Below, one piece after another: positions 36,369 through 45,543 of a DNA stretch of 64,000 bases. This DNA comes from UBA6663 sp044226485 (lineage in GTDB: Bacteria > Chloroflexota > Anaerolineae > Anaerolineales > UBA6663), in the NCBI GenBank assembly GCA_044226485.1, contig JBGAGY010000007.1:397453-461452 (forward strand). Direction: 5' to 3'. The first letter of the stretch is position 1, and every line of letters starts with the position of its first letter. The notes under the pieces are model-generated. The model was not told the origin of the DNA. It did not search any database and saw nothing but the letters and a program-made list of their open reading frames with translations. The position numbers and the translations under genes were made by a program.

Positions 36369-37442
36369 GTGAAAGCCAAGATCGTCTTGATCCCCGGTGA
36401 TGGGATCGGCCCGGAAGTCGTCGCCGAAGCTGTTCGCGTCCTCGACACCGTCGCCGCGCGTGGCGGGCATTCGTTCTCGTACGAATCGATCCTCATGGGC
36501 GGCTGCTCGATCGACGCCCACGGCACGGCGCTCACCGACGAAGCATTGGCCACCGCCCGCGCCTCGGACGCCGTGCTCCTGGGCGCCGTGGGCGGACCGA
36601 AGTGGGACGACCCGAAAGCCAAGGTCAGGCCCGAGCAGGGCATCCTGGCATTGCGTAAGGGCCTGGGCGTCTTCGCCAACCTGCGCCCGGCCAAGGTGCA
36701 TCCGTCGCTGATTGACGCGTCGCCGATCAAGCCCGAACGACTGAAGGGCGTCGATGTGCTGGTGCTGCGCGAGTTGACCGGTGGCCTGTATTTCGGCTAC
36801 AAGGGTCGTGAGGTCGTCGATGGCCGCACCAAGGTCGTCGACGCGCTGGAGTACTGGGACGACGAGATCAGGCGCATCCTCGAACTGGCCTTCCGACTGG
36901 CGCGCGGCCGGCGCAAGAAGGTCACGTCGGTCGACAAGGCCAACATACTCGACAGCTCACGGATGTGGCGCCAGATCGCGACCGAGATTGGCCAGACCCA
37001 GCCTGACATCGCGCTCGAGCACATGCTGGTCGACACCGCCGCGATGCGGCTGGTGACGAGCCCCGGGCACTTCGACGTCCTTGTCACCGAGAACATGTTC
37101 GGCGACATCCTCACCGACGAAGCTTCGGTGCTGGCCGGCTCGATGGGCATGCTGCCCTCGGCCTCTCTTGGCTCCGGCGGGCCGGGCCTCTATGAGCCGA
37201 TCCACGGATCGGCGCCCGACATCGCCGGGCAGGGCATTGCCAACCCGGTTGGCACCATCCTGTCGGCGGCTCTGTTGCTCCGCTATTCCCTTGGGCTCGA
37301 GGCCGAGGCTGCCGCGATCGAAGCGGCGGTCGACACAGCGATCACGGCCGGGGCGCGCACAAAGGATTTGGGCGGCACGCTCTCGACGGCGGCCATGACC
37401 GATCGCGTCCTCGCTCAACTCGAGCAGGCAGTCGGCTCATGA
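36369..37442 (+). CDS. leuB: 3-isopropylmalate dehydrogenase
   Basis: The 357-residue enzyme oxidatively decarboxylates 3-isopropylmalate with NAD+ in leucine synthesis. IVLIPGDGIGPEV opens the protein, substrate-contacting arginines lie in ALRKGLGVFANLRPAK and VLRELTGG, and GDILTDEASVLAGSMGMLPSAS carries the metal-binding aspartates. The GTG start at 36369 has GGAGG 6-7 bases upstream; an earlier ATG at 36243 lies in the pseudogene tail. Its LALRKG segment distinguishes it from the homoisocitrate enzyme near 50 kb. Confidence 0.97.
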   Translation: MKAKIVLIPGDGIGPEVVAEAVRVLDTVAARGGHSFSYESILMGGCSIDAHGTALTDEALATARASDAVLLGAVGGPKWDDPKAKVRPEQGILALRKGLGVFANLRPAKVHPSLIDASPIKPERLKGVDVLVLRELTGGLYFGYKGREVVDGRTKVVDALEYWDDEIRRILELAFRLARGRRKKVTSVDKANILDSSRMWRQIATEIGQTQPDIALEHMLVDTAAMRLVTSPGHFDVLVTENMFGDILTDEASVLAGSMGMLPSASLGSGGPGLYEPIHGSAPDIAGQGIANPVGTILSAALLLRYSLGLEAEAAAIEAAVDTAITAGARTKDLGGTLSTAAMTDRVLAQLEQAVGS

Positions 37443-38179
37443 CGGCAGCGGGTGGCCAAATCGGCCCGATCGGCACGATTGGCCTGATCGGCGGCATGAG
37501 TTGGGAGTCCTCGGCTGCCTACTACAAGCTCGTCAACGTGGCCGTCAAACAGAGGCTGGGCGGATATCACAATGCCCGCAGCCTGATGTTCACGGTCGAC
37601 TTCGACGAGATCGAAGCCTTGCAGGCTCGTGGCGATTGGCAGGCGTCCGGTGAGATCCTGGCGGATGCCGCGCGCCGGCTTGAAAAGGCCGGCGCCGGCC
37701 TCATCCTCCTGTGCACCAACACCATGCACGTCGTGGCGGACCAGATCCAATCGGCGGTGACGGTGCCGTTTCTGCACATCGTCGATCCGACAGCCGCGGC
37801 TCTGAAGCGCGCCGGGATCGAGCGGGTCGGCTTGCTTGGCACGCGCTACACGATGGAGATGGATTTCTACAGGCGGCGCTTCGAGGTCGACCACGGGCTG
37901 ACGGTTCTGGTGCCCGAGGCCATGGACCGGAATCGCGTTCATTCGATCATCTTCGATGAGTTGGTTCACGGCGAAATATGGGAAGCGTCGCGTGCAACCT
38001 ATCTCGAAGTGATCGCGCGACTGGGCGAGCGCGGAGCGCAGGGCGTGATCTTCGGATGCACTGAGATCGGGTTGCTGCTGTCGGCCGATCAGGTGGCGAT
38101 GCCTGTGTTTGATACCACCCGGCTACATGCCCTGGCGGCCGTCGATTGGGCGTTGAGTCAGGTCACCGCGGAAGGCTGA
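37439..38179 (+). CDS. Aspartate/glutamate racemase-family protein
   Basis: The 246-residue protein belongs to the cofactor-independent Asp/Glu racemase family: GLIGGMSWESSAAYYKLVN near the N-terminus, LCTNTMHVVAD with the first catalytic Cys and GVIFGCTEIGLLL with the second. It likely racemises an amino acid (aspartate, glutamate or a broader substrate, as in E. coli YgeA). It overlaps leuB by 4 bases, so translation is coupled. D-amino acids for the cell wall are a possible use. Confidence 0.9.
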   Translation: MTAAGGQIGPIGTIGLIGGMSWESSAAYYKLVNVAVKQRLGGYHNARSLMFTVDFDEIEALQARGDWQASGEILADAARRLEKAGAGLILLCTNTMHVVADQIQSAVTVPFLHIVDPTAAALKRAGIERVGLLGTRYTMEMDFYRRRFEVDHGLTVLVPEAMDRNRVHSIIFDELVHGEIWEASRATYLEVIARLGERGAQGVIFGCTEIGLLLSADQVAMPVFDTTRLHALAAVDWALSQVTAEG

Positions 38180-38203
38180 TCCTTCTGGGGCGCGAGGGAC
38201 ATC

Positions 38204-39031
38204 ATGGAACGAATCGCATTTCAAGGTGAACCCGGGGCTTTCTCTGAGGCAGCGGCGCTCGAGCACTTCGGGCAGAGCGTGATGACGGTGCCGTGCGAGG
38301 CGTTCGATGACGTCTTTGACGCCGTTGAGGCCGGCTCTGTCGACGCGGGCCTCGTGCCCATCGAGAACTCGCTCGGCGGAAGCATCCATCGCAACTATGA
38401 CTTATTGATGCGCCACAACTTGTGGATCACGGCCGAGCATTATCTACGGGTGCGTCATTGTTTGATCGGGATGCCGGGAACGACGCTCGCGCAGATCCGG
38501 CGCGTCATCAGCCACCCTCAGGGCCTGGCGCAGACCGAGCACTGGGTCCGCGAGCACCTCCCCGCCGTTCACAGCGAACCCGTCCACGACACCGCTGGCA
38601 GCGTCCGCCTGGTGCGCGACTCGGGCGATCCGTCGACGGCCGCGGTGGCTGGGCGTCGGGCTGCCGAAGTTTATGGCATGCAGATCCTGGCTGAAGGGAT
38701 CGAGGACGACGCCGCCAACTACACGCGTTTTCTGTGCATTCGTCGGCAACCGGATGCGCCGGTTGGTGAGGCGAAGACGTCGTTGGTCTTCACCGTCAAG
38801 CATCAACCCGGCTCGCTGTTCAAGGCATTGAGCGTGTTCGCGCTGCGCGACATCGACCTGACCAAGATCGAGTCGCGGCCCTGGGCGGGACGCGCCTTCG
38901 AGTACCTGTTCTACGTCGACATCATCGGATCGCAGACGTCAGACGTCGTCCGACGGGCGCTCGATCACCTCTCCGAATACGCGCCGATGCTGCGCGTCCT
39001 GGGATCGTATCCCCGTCATGCGCCCGCGTAG
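38204..39031 (+). CDS. pheA: Prephenate dehydratase
   Basis: The 275-residue monofunctional enzyme converts prephenate to phenylpyruvate in phenylalanine synthesis. The catalytic domain has IAFQGEPGAFSEAAAL, VPIENSLGGSIHRNYDLL and the NYTRFLCI motif whose Thr is catalytic; a C-terminal ACT domain (KTSLVFTVKHQPGSLFKAL, LTKIESRPWAG) binds phenylalanine for feedback. It closes the branched-chain gene run, 24 bases after the racemase gene. Confidence 0.96.
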   Translation: MERIAFQGEPGAFSEAAALEHFGQSVMTVPCEAFDDVFDAVEAGSVDAGLVPIENSLGGSIHRNYDLLMRHNLWITAEHYLRVRHCLIGMPGTTLAQIRRVISHPQGLAQTEHWVREHLPAVHSEPVHDTAGSVRLVRDSGDPSTAAVAGRRAAEVYGMQILAEGIEDDAANYTRFLCIRRQPDAPVGEAKTSLVFTVKHQPGSLFKALSVFALRDIDLTKIESRPWAGRAFEYLFYVDIIGSQTSDVVRRALDHLSEYAPMLRVLGSYPRHAPA

Positions 39032-39036
39032 GCGTG

Positions 39037-40023
39037 TTATGGGTGGCGCAGCATAGGCAGATAGACGCCGCAGCTTGCCGAACTCGTCAGGTTCCAGTTG
39101 ATGATCTCGGCTCGCTGGTTCGCCGGGATCCCGATGAATGGGCAGGTGGTCGTCGTATTGAACAGCGCCGCCGCCGAGACGGCCTCGACGTTGCTGGCAT
39201 AGAGGCCCGTGAAGAACAGCAGGCGCTGAGTCGCGCCGGCCGGGATCGTGAGCGGTCCGAAGATGGCGTTCATGCCGCGCTGGTTGTTCGACGGTGTGCC
39301 GACCTGATAGACGCGCACGGCCTGGCTGGCCAGGGTCTTCGACGGATTGCCTGGGCCGTACAACACATACAGGACGACCGGCACGCTGGGTGGAAACGTC
39401 CCGTCGGTGTCGCTTGAGACGAGCCAGCGGTCATCGACGGTGAAGTTGGCGTCTCCGCTGCTGGTGGCGCGGGTCGCATTCTCATCACCGCCGACTTCGC
39501 TGAAGATCCATTCGATGCTGTTGAGGGTGACGGGCGCGCCGGATGTGTTGGACAACGAGATCAGGCTGCGCAGGAGCGGGCCATTGACCACCACGGTGTG
39601 CTGCACAGTGATGGACACGCCTTGAGTGATCACGGGCCCGGCCGTGATCACGCCGTTGCTGATCGAAAAATCGTTGCTTGCGAACTGCAGGCTGTTGATC
39701 CACAGTGTCGCGCTGGTGTTGAGCCCCTGCCCGAGGGCGCCAAGGTCGGCGTCGTCGAGCCCGAAACCCGGCACGCTTCGATCCGCTTCACCCTCGGCGG
39801 CGATGAAGCCCGGCCGCCGCACGCCGTTCGAGTTCCCGAAGTTCCAGATCGCGCCCGTGCCGCTCAAGGCGTCCTGGGCCGTAATCAACTGGGCTTTTGC
39901 TCCCAATTGTGGACCGATCAGCGCGGTCACGACCAAAAGCGCCGCAACGAGCCCGCGTCGGGTGGCGCGGACCAGGGAACCGGTTTGCCCGAGGAGTCGT
40001 CCGAACGGTATGAGTCGCCGCAT
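39037..40023 (-). CDS. Secreted protein with C-terminal YLPML tail
   Basis: The 328-residue protein has an N-terminal signal sequence (RRGLVAALLVVTALIG followed by AKAQ), then a beta-rich region without known domain, two cysteines near the C-terminus and the final SCGVYLPMLRHP. I associate such YLPL/YLPM-type ends with secreted proteins of Chloroflexota, possibly as a sorting tail; this is recollection, not tested. The start overlaps the divergent lipoprotein gene by 14 bases. A GATAAT box and AAAGG site lie upstream. Confidence 0.65.
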   Translation of the reverse strand: MRRLIPFGRLLGQTGSLVRATRRGLVAALLVVTALIGPQLGAKAQLITAQDALSGTGAIWNFGNSNGVRRPGFIAAEGEADRSVPGFGLDDADLGALGQGLNTSATLWINSLQFASNDFSISNGVITAGPVITQGVSITVQHTVVVNGPLLRSLISLSNTSGAPVTLNSIEWIFSEVGGDENATRATSSGDANFTVDDRWLVSSDTDGTFPPSVPVVLYVLYGPGNPSKTLASQAVRVYQVGTPSNNQRGMNAIFGPLTIPAGATQRLLFFTGLYASNVEAVSAAALFNTTTTCPFIGIPANQRAEIINWNLTSSASCGVYLPMLRHP

Positions 40024-40546
40024 ACGCCTTTATCTCCCGATTATCTGGGCCGGCATCCTGGCCGCTTGCGCGCCCAGCCAGGCCGTCGATCCAGGTCTCC
40101 ACAACGAACCTTCCCTACCGATGCCGGCCGCCACCGCCACGCCCGTAGGCCTGAGCGAGCCTGGTGCCACACCCCCCACCATGACGCCGGTCGTCAGCCC
40201 GACGGCGTCAGCGTTGAACACACCCCAGCCGTTGCCTACGGCCGGTACATTACCCGGCCGTGTCGACGCGTCGCCGATGCCGCAGGCTGGCGAGGCGCCG
40301 GAAGAGATCGTGCAGGCTGCCGTGCGCGCTGCCCTTGCGGCGGTCGGGTTGCCCGAAGGCTCTGCGGTCACCGTGGTACGCGCCGAGGCCGTGCTCTGGC
40401 CCGACGGCTCCCTGGGCTGTCCGAGGCCCGGCGTGATGTACACCCAGGCCGAGGTGCCTGGTTACTGGGTCGAGCTCGACGTCGCGGATCAGCACTTCGA
40501 CTACCGCTTCGGCGACCTCGACATTCCGGTCCCGTGCACGCGATGA
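40010..40546 (+). CDS. Lipoprotein with GSLGCPxPG domain
   Basis: The 178-residue protein starts SRRIRLYLPIIWAGILAACAP, a lipoprotein signal peptide with lipobox LAAC, followed by a Pro/Thr-rich linker (about 25-95) and a small domain containing VLWPDGSLGCPRPGVMYTQ and FDYRFGDL with two Cys that may form a disulfide. I have seen this DGSLGCP motif in hypothetical exported proteins but know no function. The frame is open farther upstream, but only this start gives a signal peptide. Confidence 0.7.
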   Translation: MSRRIRLYLPIIWAGILAACAPSQAVDPGLHNEPSLPMPAATATPVGLSEPGATPPTMTPVVSPTASALNTPQPLPTAGTLPGRVDASPMPQAGEAPEEIVQAAVRAALAAVGLPEGSAVTVVRAEAVLWPDGSLGCPRPGVMYTQAEVPGYWVELDVADQHFDYRFGDLDIPVPCTR

Positions 40547-40576
40547 CCCTCGAGCACGTCCTCTAGAAACGACGAA

Positions 40577-40608
40577 GCGGGCCCGGCCGAGACCGGGCCC
40601 GCCTCTTT
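40577..40608 (+). terminator. Terminator after the lipoprotein gene
   Basis: A 10-bp GC-rich stem GCGGGCCCGG, 6-base loop, then CTCTTT. It separates the lipoprotein gene from the convergent subtilase gene. Confidence 0.85.
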
Positions 40609-40626
40609 CAAGCCACTAAACGGCGC

Positions 40627-43600
40627 TTACTTGTTGACCGTGATGACCAACGAGTCATTGCCGTCCGTGCCGCCCACACGACCAGCCGTGCGGTAGGCAT
40701 CGAGGAGGAGCAGAACGCCCTTGCTCGTGTTGGCCGATGCGCCGAAGTCGATGACGGTCATCGTTTCGGTCGCGCCGGGAGCGATGTCGTTCACAGCGGC
40801 GACGTAGCGCTCACCGCCGGGCACCACAACGAGATCGTTGATCTCGTCAGTGACGGCGCCCGCGAACTGCAGCTCCTGAGCGTAGACCTGCATGTCCATG
40901 GCCTTGCCCAACGAAGGCGCCAGGCCGATGGCGCTATCAGTGATCTGGCTCTCGCACACCGTCAGCACGTAGTTCGAGGACTCGAGCGGGTGATCGGTGA
41001 AGAAGAACGCCGTCTGCCGGCCGGTGCGAAGGTTGTAGGCCCACGTCACATTGCTGCCGGACTTCGAGCCCGACGTCGCCAGATCGGAGTTGTAGATCTC
41101 GAAGTCGAACTTGCCGTCGCGGTTGATATCGAGATCGATGTTGAAGGCCGCCTGAGCATCCGCGTGGCTCTGGCGGTAGTACGACGAGATCGCGAACTGC
41201 ATCAGCCAACCCTCGGTGCCGCAGGACGGATCTGCGAAGGTGGCGACGCCGACCGCCTTGAGGTCGATGACCGGCGGCAGGCCCATGCCGTTCTGCGACA
41301 GGTTGCTGCTCGTGCCGAGCAGTTCGTAGGCGTCAATCGCGGCCGTGCCAGCGCCGCGGTTGCGGAGTCGGAGCGTGCCCGCGGGCAGACCCTGCACCGT
41401 GGTGTTCAGGTCGACCGACGTGCGGTTCGCCGTGACGTTGTCGGCCAGACGCGGCAGGACGTGCCACGGCAGATGGATGTTGTTGGCGCTGTTGCCCGAG
41501 GCATCCACAAGGCTCACGTAGCCGTCGACTTCAGGCCCGTTGAGCAGGTTGCCGTTGCCGCCGTTGGCGCCCGAGTCGAGCTGCCACAGGCTGAGCTTGC
41601 TGGCGTCGATCGTGATCTGAACGCGGAAGGTCTTCTCGCGCCCGCCATTGACGGTGATCGACGCAGGCGCTTCCACGTGAACCACGCCGCTGGCCTGGTC
41701 ATCGGCGAAGCGGAAGCTCGGCGTGATGTTGAACTTGACGGTGCTCGTGCTGTAGTTCTTGACCACCACCGTGCGGCGCAGGGTGATGACCGGGCGGTTG
41801 ACGTCGACGAAGCCGAACGAGAGGGCCGCGCCGCGGTTGTTGAGTTCCCACGCCGCCACCTGCGACATCACAGCGTCGTCGATGCGAACTTCGCCGCCGC
41901 CGATGCGCGTGATCGGGGCGAGTGAGCCGCCGAGCGCGCCGGGCACTGTGTAGACGTTCGTCTCGGCCGTGTTCATGAGGAGCGACTTCAGCTCCGAGGG
42001 CGCCATGATCCCGCCGCGCGATTGGAGCAGCAGAGCTGCCGCGCCGGAGACCACCGGAGCCGCGCCGGACGTGCCGCCGAAGCCTTCAGTGCCCGTGCCG
42101 GTGCCGACGACGGCCGACACCGACGCGCCGGGCGCGCCGATTTCCGGCTTGATCAGCTGGCCGTACATGATGCTGTTGCCGTAGAACATCTGGCCGCCGC
42201 TAGGGCCGCGCGACGACGTGGAGGCCATCGAGCCCGCCAGCGGGGTCGCGTCGGCGGGATTCACCGCCACGCTGACCGGACCGGGGTTGATGGCGCTCTT
42301 GATGCGGTTGCCGATGCCCTGGGTGACGATCAGGGTCTGCACCATGGTGTCGCCGCCGCCGAACGAGAACGACGGGGCTTCGGTGCCGGCCACGTTGTTG
42401 GCCACGATGACGGCGGTAGCGCCGGCCTTCGCGGCATTGTCGACCTTCAAGCTGATGGAGCAGGCGCCGCGATCGATCAGGGCGACCTTGCCGCTCGGGT
42501 TGGCCAGGAACGGATCAGCCGGTGAGGTGGCGCTGACCGAACCCGCGGGGCAGCCACGGCCGATGTAGGCGATGTCACCCGAGAAGCCGGTGGTGATCGG
42601 CGCCCACGGCACGGTGGCTGTCGCGGTGTAAAGGCCCGCGATGCTGGCCGGGGCCGTGATGCGCAGCGCGTACTGGAACGCGCCAGGTACCTGGGTCTGA
42701 GCGACCGACAGCGCCGAGTAGGCGCCAGCGGGCGTGCCGGCGATGTAGGGCAGGTTGCTGCCGTTGCCGGCCGAGGCGACGACGAGGACGTTCGCCGCAG
42801 AAGCGCTTTCGACGGCGGCCGACAGATCGTCGTGGTAAGCCACGCCGTAGTCGGAACCCAGCGACATATTGATGATCTTGGCGCGATCTTCGAGGTTGCC
42901 GTCGCTGTTCGGGTCGAGCGCGTAGTCCATGGCTTCGAGCAGGGCGACGCCGCTGCAGCTTGTCGCCACCGCCGAGCACACACGCAGGGCGAGCAGTTCC
43001 GCGCCCGGCGCCACGCCGCTGCCCACACCGCCGCCGGGCAGGCCGGCGATGATGTCGGCCACGTGCGTGCCATGGCCTTCGTAGTCGATCGGGTTCGGAT
43101 CCGGCGCTTCGTCAGGCGTCAGCGGCCAGGTCTCACCCAGGAAGTCGTAACCGCCCACGACCTTGCTGTTCGGGAACAGCGCCGGGTCGGCAGGCAGGGT
43201 CGCGGCCGTGCAGGCCGGATCCGTGGGATCAGGGATGGCCGCGGGATCGCCGCAGTAAGCCTTGGCATAGGTCGACTCGAGGCCGTCACCGCCAAGCTTG
43301 ATGTGCGTGTAGTCGATGCCCGAGTCGAGGACGGCAACGAGCACACCCTTGCCGTCGATCCCTGCGGCGCGCATCTGCTGCGTCACGCCGATGTAGGGCA
43401 CCACTTCGCTCAGGTCGAAGGAATAGTTGCGGACCGGCTGGATCGAGAGGACGCCGGGGCTCTGCGCGAGCGCCGCGATCTTGCTGGCGTCCATGCGCAG
43501 CATCACGGCATTCAACGCATTCTTGGTCTGGCCGAGCACGACGGCGCTGGTGTCGAGCGCCTGTGCGGCCGCGATGACGTTGGCCTGCGCCGCTTCGATG

Positions 43601-43887
43601 CTGTCGGCCGCCGCGATCTGCTCGGCGGCATCGGCGCCAGCCGCGTAGGTGTAAGCCACCGGCTGGCCGGTCAGGCGAACGACCACACGGACGCTGCCCG
43701 TGGCGCTCTGGAGCTCAGGGGCGACGCGATCGACGCCATCCAGGGCCGCCTGATCGGTCACACGCAGCGAATTAAGTGACGCGGGCGCGGGTCGGAGCGG
43801 GCTGCTGCCCTGGCCCAGCGCCGGGCTGATGGTGAGCGCGAGGCTCGACACCAGCGAGGTGATCATTAACAAGCGAGTTTTATTCAT
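40627..43887 (-). CDS. Secreted subtilisin-family (S8) serine protease
   Basis: The 1086-residue protein starts with a signal peptide (LLMITSLVSSLALTISPALG) and an inhibitor-like propeptide (about 60-155). The catalytic triad is Asp188 (VAVLDSGIDYTH), His272 (GHGTHVADI) and Ser607 (GFGGTSGAAPVVSGAAALL), with the oxyanion Asn in ASAGNGSN near 375. A PA domain is inserted between His and Ser (about 440-530, with CPAGS and DRGACS). The last 400 residues are beta-rich, probably Fn3-like, for substrate or surface binding. The start at 43887 gives the signal peptide; the longer frame to 44052 does not. Confidence 0.95.
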   Translation of the reverse strand: MNKTRLLMITSLVSSLALTISPALGQGSSPLRPAPASLNSLRVTDQAALDGVDRVAPELQSATGSVRVVVRLTGQPVAYTYAAGADAAEQIAAADSIEAAQANVIAAAQALDTSAVVLGQTKNALNAVMLRMDASKIAALAQSPGVLSIQPVRNYSFDLSEVVPYIGVTQQMRAAGIDGKGVLVAVLDSGIDYTHIKLGGDGLESTYAKAYCGDPAAIPDPTDPACTAATLPADPALFPNSKVVGGYDFLGETWPLTPDEAPDPNPIDYEGHGTHVADIIAGLPGGGVGSGVAPGAELLALRVCSAVATSCSGVALLEAMDYALDPNSDGNLEDRAKIINMSLGSDYGVAYHDDLSAAVESASAANVLVVASAGNGSNLPYIAGTPAGAYSALSVAQTQVPGAFQYALRITAPASIAGLYTATATVPWAPITTGFSGDIAYIGRGCPAGSVSATSPADPFLANPSGKVALIDRGACSISLKVDNAAKAGATAVIVANNVAGTEAPSFSFGGGDTMVQTLIVTQGIGNRIKSAINPGPVSVAVNPADATPLAGSMASTSSRGPSGGQMFYGNSIMYGQLIKPEIGAPGASVSAVVGTGTGTEGFGGTSGAAPVVSGAAALLLQSRGGIMAPSELKSLLMNTAETNVYTVPGALGGSLAPITRIGGGEVRIDDAVMSQVAAWELNNRGAALSFGFVDVNRPVITLRRTVVVKNYSTSTVKFNITPSFRFADDQASGVVHVEAPASITVNGGREKTFRVQITIDASKLSLWQLDSGANGGNGNLLNGPEVDGYVSLVDASGNSANNIHLPWHVLPRLADNVTANRTSVDLNTTVQGLPAGTLRLRNRGAGTAAIDAYELLGTSSNLSQNGMGLPPVIDLKAVGVATFADPSCGTEGWLMQFAISSYYRQSHADAQAAFNIDLDINRDGKFDFEIYNSDLATSGSKSGSNVTWAYNLRTGRQTAFFFTDHPLESSNYVLTVCESQITDSAIGLAPSLGKAMDMQVYAQELQFAGAVTDEINDLVVVPGGERYVAAVNDIAPGATETMTVIDFGASANTSKGVLLLLDAYRTAGRVGGTDGNDSLVITVNK

Positions 43888-43988
43888 GACTGTTGTTCCT
43901 GCAGCTACTGAGTCACAGCGATCGGACACGTGTCGGGTAGGGATGGTTGCTGAGTCGTGAACTCCTTTCCGTGCGTCCGTGCATGCAG

Positions 43989-45209
43989 TTATTGTCCCCA
44001 AACGGCCAGGCTGGTCGTGCGAATGACCTCGCCGTCGGGGACGAGAATGCAAAGTGGCGGCTTCAGCCCGGACAGGGTGGTCGGAAAGTCCGTGTTGAAA
44101 CCGATGATCCCGCCTGATTCGTTGTACGCCCAGAAACCAACGACCACCGCCTGGTTGATTTCGGGCGGGGGGACCGTCAGCTTGTAATAGGCGCAGTACA
44201 ACCCATTGCGATCACCCGTGGTGATCAGCTCCACGTTCAGGTCTTTGCGACCGACAGCGCCGCCTGCCGCCGCCTGAACGCTCCAGGACACTTCATTGAT
44301 GCCGACACCGTCACTGATTCCATCGATCGTGACCTCGATCGGCATCTTGCCGTTTGGCGCCAGACCGCTCTCGAACTCGGCGTCACGTGTCGGCCAGTAC
44401 ACATCTCCGCCGGCAAACTCGCGAGAACTGCCATCGGTGAACTTGATGGTCGCTCGAATGGCCGAGATCGATTGATCCTGCGTGCTCGTGTTGACCAATT
44501 CGGCCAGGAGTGTCAGGCCGGGTTGCGAGTTGTTAAGCGGGGTCTTGAGCACGTGCAGACCTTGAAAGACCCAGCCCTCTGGCCCGGCTGTCGCTGTCGG
44601 CGCCGTCCCTGAAGTCGCTGTCGCAGTCGGAGCGGGCGCGGTTTCAGTGGCCGCTCCGAAAGCCGTCGGCGAAGCAGGCACGTCGGTCGCGTTGGGCACT
44701 GTCGTGGTGGTCGGGGGGGCGAGCGGGGTCACGGTCGGGGCCGCAAGAGTCGCAGCCGGCGCGGCGGTGGTGGGCGCGGAGACCGTGGCCGTCGGAGCCG
44801 CCAAGACCGAATCGCTGACCAACGCCGAAGGGCTCGCCGTGGCCGCCACATCCGCGGGTGTCGCGGGCTCCGTCGCAACGGGTTGCGCAACCGCCGGCGC
44901 CGCCTCGGTCTGCGTCGGGACGCCCGTGCTGGTGGCCAGCACAACGGCCGGGCCAGCGATGAGGTTCTCCCACGACATGTCGCGCATCAACACCACCGCG
45001 AACAAGGCAAGCGCGCACAGCGGCGCCAGCATCGCGGCGCCGCCGCCAAACACGATCCATGGGTTCAGGCGCGCGTGGCGGCGCGTTCCTCGACGTTTGA
45101 TCGAAGGAGAAATCGAATGGGTGGTCGTCGACACAGAGCGAACGCCAGGGTCTGACACAAACAAACCAAAACGCGACAAGCCACGAACGCCCGTGACCTC
45201 GACAGTCAA
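43989..45209 (-). CDS. Membrane protein with Pro/Thr stalk and beta-rich C-terminal domain
   Basis: The 406-residue protein has one membrane segment (about 50-75: GGAAMLAPLCALALFAVVLM), a long Ala/Pro/Thr stalk (about 90-230) and a C-terminal domain with LVNTSTQDQSISAIRATIKFTDG and GFWAYNESGGIIGF, which resembles FxLYD-type beta domains that face the exterior. No catalytic motif. The frame is open to 45326, but the promoter at 45282-45310 falls inside that, so I use the TTG at 45209 with an AGGGGGG site 5 bases upstream; this start is uncertain. Confidence 0.6.
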   Translation of the reverse strand: MTVEVTGVRGLSRFGLFVSDPGVRSVSTTTHSISPSIKRRGTRRHARLNPWIVFGGGAAMLAPLCALALFAVVLMRDMSWENLIAGPAVVLATSTGVPTQTEAAPAVAQPVATEPATPADVAATASPSALVSDSVLAAPTATVSAPTTAAPAATLAAPTVTPLAPPTTTTVPNATDVPASPTAFGAATETAPAPTATATSGTAPTATAGPEGWVFQGLHVLKTPLNNSQPGLTLLAELVNTSTQDQSISAIRATIKFTDGSSREFAGGDVYWPTRDAEFESGLAPNGKMPIEVTIDGISDGVGINEVSWSVQAAAGGAVGRKDLNVELITTGDRNGLYCAYYKLTVPPPEINQAVVVGFWAYNESGGIIGFNTDFPTTLSGLKPPLCILVPDGEVIRTTSLAVWGQ

Positions 45210-45281
45210 CGGAGCCCCCCTGAGATGGCCAGTCGGAAGTGTCAGCCGTATTGGATTTTGATCACAAAACCGGACTTCTTC

Positions 45282-45310
45282 ATGATAGTCAGCGCCTGTG
45301 CCCATGTCAA
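45282..45310 (-). promoter_or_regulatory. Promoter of the stalk protein gene
   Basis: Perfect -35 TTGACA (complement of 45305-45310), 17-base spacer, -10 TATCAT (complement of 45282-45287). It gives a leader of about 60-70 bases to the predicted TTG start. I see nothing else in 45327-45543. Confidence 0.8.
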
Positions 45311-45543
45311 GAAAACCGTAAAGCAAACGTCATGCGGTGGTACCAGCGTACCGGTCTCGATTTGCGGCTCTCCTCATAATTACGGATCGATTTTCCGTAA
45401 AGACGCCGGGCAAGCCTTTAGGCTCATCACAAAACGCGATCTCGTGCTGAGAATCCATAATGTATGCGTGTACGACGCGGGTCTGCACGACTCGAGGAGA
45501 GACGCGATGCGGCATCCGAAGCGCCGCAGTGTTGAGGACAGGT

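Noticed and set aside
45210..45326. N-terminal extension of the stalk protein
   Set aside because: It contains the TTGACA-17-TATCAT promoter, so it would not be transcribed.
45470..45543. Short plus-strand ORF MRHPKRRS with a GGAGAG site
   Set aside because: It runs into the antisense of lysK without any conserved feature; possibly a remnant, but not supportable as a gene.
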